DNA of 64,000 nucleotides from Thinopyrum elongatum (Eukaryota > Streptophyta > Magnoliopsida > Poales > Poaceae). Of the stretch, positions 54,885-64,000 are shown piece by piece (the first letter of the stretch is position 1; every line of letters starts with the position of its first letter). Location of the stretch: assembly GCA_011799875.1 (NCBI GenBank), contig CM022303.1, positions 550,329,368-550,393,367 of the forward strand, in the 5' to 3' direction. A model generated the notes under the pieces. That model did no database searches, was not told the DNA's origin, and worked only from the letters and a program-made list of their open reading frames with translations. The position numbers and the translations under genes were made by a program.

Positions 54885-57800
54885 GGAGTAACTCTCTCGG
54901 CAGCGGAACAGCGACGACGGTGATGGACTCCACTCCGCAGGGACTCTGGCTAGAACGCGTATCCTAGGTCGCAAACTCGGGATCCTCGACAAGCAAGCAA
55001 TCATGGCATGACCTGCAAACTGGCATGACACGCCAGGTGAGTACTTGGAATGTACTCGCAAGCTCACAGCAAACATTAACATTAAGGCAAGACAACTTGA
55101 TAACAATCAAGATTAACAAGCGGGGTTATCCAGCAAGATAACTACTGAAGTAAATGCAGTAGGGTAAAGCATATTTAATTTGTACTCCGAATAATCTCAG
55201 GATCCAATCTGAACCTGTGCCAAGTCCAATCCCAGTCATGTGGTCATCCGACCACTCATCTCATAGCCATCCCATGGCTAACATATCATATACCTGATAC
55301 TGTCTGCACGACAAGTCTGACAAATTTACTCTCTTCCGGGTTGTCTAACAACCCTCAGAATACTCACGATCCACCGAGTACTTCTGATCTTACGACGAGT
55401 TCTCCATCATTATCACTACTATGGTTGACCACCTAGTGAGGTCTGGTCGGACTGTCCAATTCCGTGGACACGGCTATTCGGATAGATTTTACACTCTGCA
55501 GAGGTTGCGCACTTTACCCACACCATGGAGCACTGACCTCGTGATCCCATTCGGGTGGACCAGCGTTGCTCCAACGAAACCTGCCTGACCCGTGACTCTC
55601 TCATCGTACCACCGGCGATCATCCTCCCCCGGAGTCAAGCCCTGGGTGGCCTCTGTGTCACCTCGTGACACCTGCCACCGTCGTGGCCAAACTGAACTGT
55701 CCCAAACGGGGACCTGAATCCAAATAACTCAACTGGGCTCACAAGGTTATCGCCGCCTACCGGGCCAGGGTAGCGCGCACGCATAACCTTCCCTATCGGG
55801 CGGTACCGGTGAAAGAGCACGCGATCAGACCAAGTCAAGGCCGTCCCATACCGGTAAATGTGGCTGCACAGATAAGTCCGGACAGGTGACTCCAGGCCAA
55901 CCATGAAATATCTAATGCCCGAATAGTATTTCTGTTATGGCTGACACTCCGATAACCAGTATGCTTAAGCCACTGCTACTAATTCATCTCTACGAACTGC
56001 CGGATGAACTCCAAAATAATCATAGACAGTGATCTCAACATCATAGTATCAACAAGTGGGTAAGCTACTAGTCACTAATAATCCGGTACTCAACATGGTA
56101 GTCACCTATCCGAGAATTAACTCGATCATTGCATAATCTAATTCAATTCACAGATACTCGTACTTGCTGATAAAGCAAATAGTTGAACTATGACATTGCA
56201 ATGCGATGATGCAGATGAGAGTTGTGGCTTGCCTGGGGATGAAGGAACCATCGGGAAGGAGTGCGGAGAGTCCGCGGAGTTGACTGCCGGAAACAGTTCT
56301 CTCTCGGAGGGGGTTGTTTATGGGCAAGGGAAAATGGTCATTTCCACAGTGGGACCACATAGTGAAAATGATACAAACACGACGGGCTCGAAGAGACAAA
56401 GAAGTGGGCTTTGGATTCACCTCGATCGGAGTTCCGAGCAAAAAGTTACGAGCTGTTGAAGTTCAGCGACCAATCTGCAAAAAGATTTCTCGCAAACAGG
56501 CCCCTGGAGGAGAAAACAGAAAGCGCCTTTTATAAGATTACGCTTTCAGAACTGAGAAACGTATTTTAGTCTGAAGAATAAGGAAAGTGAGCTTTCATTA
56601 GTGGAAGACGTATTCCAGACGAATACGCTTCCACTTATGCTTATGTGGCAGCGCCTTTGACACTTACAGGTGGGGTCCAGGGGGGCGACTTGGTCCTCTC
56701 CTTCCTCTCGCTCCCCCCATGGAGCAGAGGAGGAGCAGAGGCAGGGGCGCTGCCGGCATCGGCCCCGGCAGCTCCGGCCGTTCCCGGCCGAGGCGAGGGC
56801 ACCGGCGGCCTCGAGTGAAGGCGTCGCATCCGTTCCGGGGAGAGGCACGGCTGGAGAGGGGCTGGGACGGCGGCAGCTCTCGGCAGCAGAGAGCAGCAAA
56901 GGGCGGCGGCCAGACGAGGGGCGACGGCCTCGGGCACCCCGGCGGCGAGCTAAGGGGTGGGGAGAAAACTATGGGGTCTGGGTGGTCCCCTGGTGAGGTC
57001 ACGAAGGAGGGGGAGGGCTCGGCTCGCGCCAATTTAGGCGGCGGTCGGCGATGGACATGGCGGCGGTGGTGGAGCAGGAGCAGCTCTGAGGCCCCGGGGA
57101 GAGGACGTGGAGGTTCGGTGGAGCTGGTGGTGAGCTCGGGAAGCCGCGGAGTGGCCTTATATAGGCGCAGCGAGCTCACCGGATAAGCTCGGCCACGGTG
57201 GCGAGCTTATCCGCGCACTGGCACATGCGGGTGGCATGGCTGGCGGTTTGCGGCCTTTGAGGAGCTTCACGGAGGTGCGGAGAGGCTCAGGCGAGCTCGA
57301 GAGGGATCGGGGAGGAAAGGACAGAAGAAAACGACGACGACGGCCATGTGCGCTCACTGTTTCTTGACGGGGACGGCTCGCCGGGAAGGAATCCGGAGGG
57401 GGAGAGGGATCCAGAGAGCAGGCGGCGACGAGGGGAAGCCCCTAGACATGATTATAAGGCGAGGGAAGAAGGAACGCGACGAGACTGAGAGGTTCCATCG
57501 CCAGAGCGCGCTGGCTGGCATGCCAGCCGCGTGGTCACTGCGTGCACTGGCGCACGCGGTGCACCCTGGCGTGACAAGTCATGTCCAGTGTATAGTCCCT
57601 CCAAGGCACAGTCTCAGGGAGGTGATGGCTTGGTGAAAATCACTGTGGTTGAATGTGAATGATCAACTGAAGTTTGTTGTAGCAAACTTGTCCACGCAAC
57701 TGTGCTCAACAGGAAGGTGATAAGGTCAAAAGGAGATGTCTGGGAGGTTTAGGGTAGGAAGGACTATGATCCTGTGAAATTTGGAGGGAAATGGACCAAT

Positions 57801-58838
57801 ATTTATTGTAGTTGCTTTGCAACTGACCAATCTGGTCCAGAAACTAGATTTAGATGTGCCACTCACATAGAGTAGCAACTTGAGCTGAAATTGGGCATAG
57901 GATGATGATTTGGTCATACGAGAGTGCCATAAAAATTTCATGCCATTTGGACAAGCCAAAATGGTACTTCCTTCACAGCTATCCTCTCTGACCAGAATCT
58001 TAGGAAAATTATAGGGAATTAATAGGAAGATTAAATGAGTCCAAATTTTGTGTAGATAGGTTATATGGGTAGGAGAATGCTCTGGTAAATTTTCAGCAAT
58101 TATGGAGCAATATAAAATATAGTTGCTTCACAATGTGAAAATCTGACCAGAAACCAAGATTTGATGATATGCTCACATAGTTGATTGGATAGGGTTGAAA
58201 CTTTGTAGAGAGTCATGATTTGAGCATATGAAGATGCTTGCAAAATTTCAACTCATTTGGATACTCCTAGCTAGCACTTGCTTCACAAAGATTCCAGTTG
58301 CCCAGAAACTTTGGAAATTAGCCAAGGGAGATTTAATATCCAAATAAAGTTGAATTTTGGCATGTGGCAATGATATGGATAGGAAAGAGTTCACAAAAAG
58401 TTTGAGAGCAAGCAAGCAAATATAAATGGTACTTGCTTCACAAACTGCCAGCTGGGGCAGAATCAGAAAAGGAATATTTATGAAATATTTTTGAACATAT
58501 CAAGGAAGGGTTTGATATATTTGTGGAATATATGACCCAAACAATTTATGGGAATTATTTGAGAATTTTGGGAATGATAGAAATGTGGGTTGCTTCACAA
58601 TCCAGGACAAACAGGGTTATTCCTTTAATAGAAAAAGGAATATTCCCGAGAAAAAGAATATTGGGGTTGGTCCAAGATGGAAATGACAAGGTCTTGGGTT
58701 GGTTTAGAGGTTGGCAAGCCACTCGGGAAGAAGAATCAAGGGTGATCTCTCTAGGTTGCAGGACTACTAAGCCACAGAAAAGCGAACCCGGACCAAAATC
58801 AAAAGAAAAAGAAAATGGGCAAAATCCAGGGTGTTACA
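54885..58838 (-). repeat. 3' LTR of the minus-strand LARD (LTR 'D'), split
   Basis: 3954 bp of an LTR whose last 189 bp lie at 40480-40668. The LTR start (TGTAACACCC on the minus strand) is at 58838. The promoter zone around 57150 has TATATAAG rather than TATAAATA. The leader (56640-57480) differs from LTRs A-C, so it is a distinct subfamily. GC-rich frames on both strands here are not genes. Confidence 0.85.
56601..56634. other. Hairpin in LARD LTR leader
   Basis: GTGGAAG, CGTATTC, a CAGAC loop, GAATACG and CTTCCAC form a stem of two 7-bp arms with one bulged A. It is conserved at 63870-63903 in the partner LTR with a one-base loop change. It is absent from the plus-strand subfamily. Confidence 0.6.
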
Positions 58839-58856
58839 AACCTACCCCCCTTAAAG
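58839..58856 (-). other. Polypurine tract of the minus-strand LARD
   Basis: The minus strand reads CTTTAAGGGGGGTAGGTT directly before the 3' LTR start at 58838. The AAGGGGGGTAGG core is a canonical plus-strand primer for reverse transcription. Confidence 0.8.
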
Positions 58857-60079
58857 AAATCTCGTCCTCGAGATTTGGTTGCTCAGGGATCAAACCTGAA
58901 TATTCCCACTTGAGGAAACCGTTTCCAACTCGGGTTTCCTTTTTACCTTTGTATAATGTTCCCACTGAATTTCATATGACTAACTGCCTTGCTTCGGGGT
59001 GGTTTTCTTTACTGGAACCTTTTCCTGTAATTCTTACCTCATATGTTACTCTAACTTCTTTCCTTTTATGTCTGCTGACCTGTCTGGGGCCATAAATTTT
59101 TTTGACCAAACTATATGCCCTACTCGTATGTCCGAGGGTGGTTCCTCATGGACGTGTCGTGACGAGGTTCAATACGAACGACCGTTCACTGACTTGTGAG
59201 CAAATTCCCTTGGTGGGTACGAAATCTTTTACTCATTGCATTGGGTGACTTCAACTGGTTGTGTGTCCTCCCGGCTCAAAATAGTACTGTGAGTCATACC
59301 GTTCTCCTGGCGGAATCTGACTCCTCGCAAAGATTGCTGGGTCATCTTGGGTCTCTCCACTGTCTTGGGTATAAGACTCTTACCAAATATTTGACTGTCA
59401 CCTGTCGTGACCCGCATAAAGATGAACGGTCTTATTGTGATATTATCCCTAGACTTGAATGACAGGAGACCTAGCAGCAGAATCTTGTTCCCGGTAGGTT
59501 AGTCTTTAACTGATTCCCATCCGTGAGGACACATGCTTCGAGACTGTTGTCAACTTTCTGATTACTCAGTCTGTCGGTATCTCTCTGTGGATGGTAAGCC
59601 GTGTAATGCTTTAACACTGTCGCTGCAATTAAACTGCTGAATTAATCTTTCGGCTGACCTGACCAGCTTGGTTACCCTCTTCTGTCAATTCTGAGCATAT
59701 CTGGTTGGCTGAGCGGGTTGTCTCGGTATGGGGTCTTTGCAACAGGAATAGACCCCGTGGGTGTATACCCATGGTGGTCGGTATCGAACCCGACTGTCCG
59801 GCGTATTTGTACCATTACCATATCTGTATGGACAACCTTGCTTTTGCATTATAATTCTCTTTGCCTGGATCCTTTGCTGACAGAACTTGGCCTGATATGC
59901 TCTTGATTCTTCATGTGACCATAGGTGTTGTCAGGTGCGATATTCCGGCAGGCATATTACTTTACAAGTTGTAGCTGTAGGGTAACGATCGTCTGAACCC
60001 TTGAATAAAACTGGCAAATAAACTAGTAGCCACCAGAACGGTCTTTACAACTCAGATCTGGGACATCACTGGAGTAACT

Positions 60080-60330
60080 CAACCCCGACTCAAGACGGCT
60101 AAAAAGCAGCACAGAGCATGAGACGGTGTTGATAAGAAGAAAGTAGCAACTCCCTAAGACGGCCGAAAAGTAGCTCAGAGCATAGGGTCATTGCTACAAA
60201 GAGAAATTCAACAGCTACCCGAGACGGCCGAAAAGCAGCTCAGAACACGGACAGTTGCTGATAAGAGAAATAAAAATCGGCATCCACCCCGGACGGCCGG
60301 AAACAGTTCAAAACACAGGCGTGGTGCCGT
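60080..60330. repeat. Four-unit tandem repeat in LARD interior
   Basis: GACGGC boxes at about 60094, 60158, 60223 and 60292 each head a unit of 64-69 bp containing CGAAAAGCAGCTCAGA, an ACA/CGG segment and TTGCTGATAAGAGAAA. Units differ by substitutions and small indels. Confidence 0.75.
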
Positions 60331-61956
60331 TACCAAAGAAAGACGAGCAAGGGTTCATCCGCGTTCCCTACAGCTCACTATTTATGCATGCAGGTATGAG
60401 CATAATAATTTGAACATACCATAGTAACACAGAGCAATGCTATAGAGCATATATCATATGGTTGGCTTGCTCCATAGGTTGTTGGTCATCACACTGAAGT
60501 GTATAACTGGCATTCTCTTCTTCTTACATAGCTCAGGCAATAGTCACATCCTCACCGGGCTGGCATCATTGAATGAGTAACCCATATGACCTTGGCAGCA
60601 TGTCCACCATATCTATGGAAACATGTGTAGCTGGCCACTTAATTCCCGAGCAAGCTTGTGTGCTGACTGATTTTTGCCTTCGGACCAACTATTGCAGATC
60701 TGACCCTGAGGATGCATTGTCATATGCTGCTAACTTGCATCGGAAGATGTCCATGTGTCGTATCGAGAAAGACACATGAATCCTTGTGTCGTAGGCTTCT
60801 CAGGTAGCTTGTAGGGAAAGACAGAGTTGCTTACACCTGAAGCTTTCTTTTTGCCATCTGCGGACTTGACACGAAATGTGCTGTTGATCATGCACACATC
60901 TTTGCCTTCTTGCTGATGCGATCATTACTGCTGTGAAAGTTGCGCTGATGTATACTTGGTGCTGATAACCAATCCAGCCAGGATATCATTTATATTCAGG
61001 CCCGATATTCCTGATATAACACAGTCTGCTAAAAATTCCATATTGCTGAGCTGTGCTTCCAAATGGCTGTCTCTTCACTGACTCTTTGGGTTCAGGGTCG
61101 GTGAGCAACTTCCATAAGGGGAAAATAAGGTAACACCAAGGGCCCAAATAAAAGAAGCAAAAGAAACGACTAAAACAAAAGCACACAAAGCAGCAAGATC
61201 ACACACAAGCAATATCACATTCTAAAGCTATTCACAGCAATAATATGCATTCCTACTTAAGCACATAAATCTCGCAAGAACTCCGGTATTACGGTCTAAC
61301 ATGCTATGGTGATGTGCATGAAAGTGAATCAGTGTGTGGAAGAAAATTGGTGTAAACAAGGCTACACCAAATACGAGCTTAACACTGATGGAACCGGTGG
61401 CGAGGATGAACTTGGTGATCGGGGGTCAGAACACAGAAGTTACAACCACATCATCATCAAGCGTACGGAACAAGACCGTACACGTCCAAAGAATCGGTGG
61501 CGGAATGAGTTAGTGGTGGAGAGAAAGGCTTGCAGGCATTGCCTTTTTCTGATAACAAGGATCAGTAAGGTTTGCTGAAGCGACTAGTGGAATGGCACGA
61601 TCCGGGATAGAACTTGTCTATCACCGAAACGATAGAGGTAGCTGAAGAGAATATATTGGTGTGGTACCGGTGCATCAATCTTGCTAGTGATCGACACCCC
61701 TAAGCACCTTGGCATCACTCTGCTGGGACGGAGATGACACCACACCAAGGAACAAATATGCAAACTGGAGAGTGCAGGTAGGGAATCGAAACCGATGCCA
61801 CCTACACCCACCAGATCCATCGTTAGTGATAAAATATCTAGTCTATATGCATGCTATGCACAAACAAATGCAAGAACCAAGTGCAGCAACCAACTGGATC
61901 CTATACTACCGGTTACTAACGCTCGCGCCTAGACCGCGCGTCCTACAGCCAGACCT

Positions 61957-61968
61957 GCTCTGATACCA
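61957..61968 (-). other. Primer-binding site for initiator tRNA-Met (minus-strand LARD)
   Basis: The minus strand reads TGGTATCAGAGC five bases inside the LTR edge at 61974, identical to the site at 44848-44859. Confidence 0.9.
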
Positions 61969-61973
61969 ACTTC

Positions 61974-64000
61974 TGTGGCACCCCGGCTCAGAGTAAACCA
62001 GAACACCCTGTATTCCAGCCCAGGGACAAGTCCTCTAGAATACGGCACTGTTGGCATAGAACAAATCAGCTCTTTATTACAATGGATATGGTTACAAAGG
62101 GTACATGGATTACATCGGCATGGCGACACTACGGCTGCCCGGGGTAGCTCTATGCGAACAGCGGAGTAACTCTCTCGGCAGCGGAACAGCGACGGCGGTG
62201 ATGGACTCCACTCCGCAGGGACTTTGGCTAGAACGCGTATCCTAGGTCGCAAACTCGGGATCCTCGACAAGCAAGCAATCATGGCATGACCTGCAAACTG
62301 GCATGACACACCAGGTGAGTACTTGGAATGTACTCGCAAGCTCACAACAAACATCAACATTAAGGCAAGACAACATCATAGCAGTCAAGATTAACAAGCA
62401 GGGTTATCCAGCAAGATAACTACTGAAGTAAATGCAGTAGGGTAAAGCATATTTAATTTGTACTCCGAATAATCTCAGGATCCAATCCGAACCTGTGCCA
62501 AGTCCAATCCCAGTCATGTGGTCATCCGACCACTCATCTCATAGCCATCCCATGGCTAACATATCATATACCTGATACTGTCTGCACGACAAGTCTGACA
62601 AATTTACTCTCTTCCGGGTTGTCTCACAACCCTCAGAATACTCACGATCCACCGAGTACTTCTGATCTTACGATGAGTTCTCCATCATTATCACTACTAT
62701 GGTTGACCACCTACTGAGGTCTGGACGGACTGTCCAATTCCGTGGACACGGCTATTCGAATAGATTTTACACTCTGCAGAGGTTGCGCACTTTACCCACA
62801 CCATGGAGCACTGACCTTTCGGGTGGACAAGCATTGCTCCAACGAAACTTGCCTAACCCGTGACTCTCTCATCGTACCACCGGCGATCATCCTCCCCCGG
62901 AGTCAAGCCCTGGGTGGCCCCTGTGTCACCTCGTGACACCTGCCACCATCGTGGCCAAACTGAACTGTCCCAAATGGGGACCTAGATCCAAATAACTCAA
63001 CTGGGCTCACAAGGTTATCGCCGCCTACCGGGCCAGGGTAGCGCGCATGCATAACCTTCCCTGTCGGGCGGTACCGGTGAAAGAGCACGCGATCAGACCA
63101 AGTCAAGGCCGTCCCATACTGGCAAATGTGGCTGCATGGATAAGTCCGGACCGGTGACTCCAGGCCAACCATGAAATATCTAATCCCCGAATAGTATTTC
63201 TGTCATGGCTGACACTCCGATAACCAGTATGCGTAAGCCACTGCTACTAATTCATCTCTACGAACTGCCGGATGAACTCCAAAATAATCATAGACAGTGA
63301 TCTCAATATCATAGTATCATTAAGTGGGTAAGCTACTAGTCACTAATAATCTGGTACTCAACATGGTAGTCACCTATCCGAGAATTAACTCGACCATTGC
63401 ATAATCCAATTCATTTCACAGATACTCATACTTGCTGATAAAGCAAATAGTTGAACTATGACATTGCAATGCGATGATGCAGATGAGAGTTGTGGCTTGC
63501 CTGGGGATGAAGGAACCATCGGGAAGGAGTGCGGAGAGTCCGCGGAGTTGACTGCCGGAAACAGTTCTCTCTCAGAGGGGGTTGTTTACGGGCAAGGGCA
63601 AAATGATCATTTCCACAGTGGGACCACATAGTGAAAATGATACCAACACGACGGGCTCGAAGAGACGAAGAAGTGGGCTTTGGATTCACCTCGATCGGAG
63701 TTCCGAGCAAAAAGTTACGGGCTGTTGAAGTTCAGGGACCAATCTGCAAAAAGATTTCTCGCAAACAGGCCCCTGGAGGAGAAAACAGAAAGCGCCTTTT
63801 ATAAGATTACACTTTCAGAACTGCGAAACGTATTTTAGTCTGAAGAATAAGGAAAGCGCGCTTTCATTAGTGGAAGACGTATTCCAGAGGAATACGCTTC
63901 CACTTATGCTTATGTGGCAGCGCCTTTGACACTTACACGTGGGGTCCAGGGGGGCGACTTGGTCCTCTCCTTCCTCTTGCTCCCCCGACAGAGCAGAGGA
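61974..64000 (-). repeat. 5' LTR of the minus-strand LARD (LTR 'E'), partial
   Basis: Starts TGTGGCACCCCGG on the plus strand (LTR end on the minus strand) and is cut by the window edge. Same subfamily as LTR D, including the hairpin leader. It has private changes such as an 18-19-bp loss near 62818. Confidence 0.85.

Larger units (their letters stand above)
58839..61973 (-). other. Non-coding internal domain of the minus-strand LARD
   Basis: 3135 bp between the LTRs. No frame longer than about 90 codons and none resembling gag, protease, RT or integrase. It contains a four-unit tandem repeat (60080-60330). The minus-strand start region matches 44843-45860. An interior with primer site and polypurine tract but no genes defines a LARD. 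Confidence 0.8.
54885..64000 (-). mobile_element. Minus-strand LARD-like retrotransposon (5' LTR runs off the window)
   Basis: Read leftward: 5' LTR 61974 to beyond 64000, primer site, interior 58839-61973, polypurine tract, 3' LTR 58838-54885 plus its detached end at 40480-40668. The two LTRs are a few percent different where both are visible (for example 56440-56580 against 63700-63840). The interior has no gag-pol, so mobility would depend on another element. Confidence 0.85.

Noticed and set aside
53385..56190. Palindrome explained as self-primed strong-stop cDNA or strand-switching
   Set aside because: The ACAGC duplication at both ends of the plus-strand element and the rejoinable minus-strand LTR explain the palindrome by ordinary nested insertion.
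58523..59095. 190-codon plus-strand frame over the LTR D/interior boundary
   Set aside because: It crosses the LTR edge and polypurine tract on the antisense strand and resembles nothing.

Overview
The window looks like repeat-rich nuclear DNA of a Triticeae grass (wheat, Aegilops, barley or rye type). This rests on recognised repeat families: long LTRs of the TGATACGTCTCC class, CACTA elements starting CACTACAAAAAAA, Stowaway MITEs, small Helitron-like units, a Tat-lineage Gypsy element with two RNase H domains, and 4-kb LTRs with a non-coding internal domain. Species and chromosome cannot be told from the sequence. I see no tRNA, rRNA, CRISPR array or intact protein-coding gene.

Layout. 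1-3772: a stack of Gypsy LTRs and the first codons of one gag-like ORF. 3773 to about 9300: two nested same-family CACTA termini, the first carrying a solo LTR with a clean target-site duplication (TSD). 9754-10802: a decayed DUF4283-like gene. 11525-17772: an F-box/DUF295 gene (minus strand), broken by a 73-bp tandem duplication and a stop, with a 4.2-kb solo LTR in its intron. 18906-33360: a divergently oriented 3'-5' exonuclease-like gene (plus strand), split after codon 14 by a 13.6-kb Tat Gypsy element (18948-32595, minus strand, TSD AACAT). That element carries gag, protease, RT, RNase H, a second RNase H and integrase. Between integrase and its 3' LTR lies an intron-containing gene in antisense with its own TATA box. 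33834-40479: another CACTA element with a multi-exon gene of unknown function, MITEs, a Helitron-like dimer and an internal segmental duplication.

40480-64000 is one family: LARD-like elements (4-kb LTR, tRNA-iMet primer site, about 3.1 kb of non-coding interior). A minus-strand copy (3' LTR = 40480-40668 plus 54885-58838; interior 58839-61973; 5' LTR 61974 to window end) was hit in its 3' LTR by a plus-strand copy (40669-54879, TSD ACAGC). This makes a large head-to-head palindrome. Within it, 1.18 kb of the plus-strand 3' LTR is identical to the opposite arm, like a gene-conversion tract. The middle of the plus-strand copy (45861-50973) repeats the 5' insertion junction three times. One repeat is full of single-base deletions, which points to a local tandem duplication or, more likely, an assembly or polishing error.

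The host genes here are remnants and do not form a pathway. The window mainly records successive insertions, C-to-T decay and recombination among LTRs.
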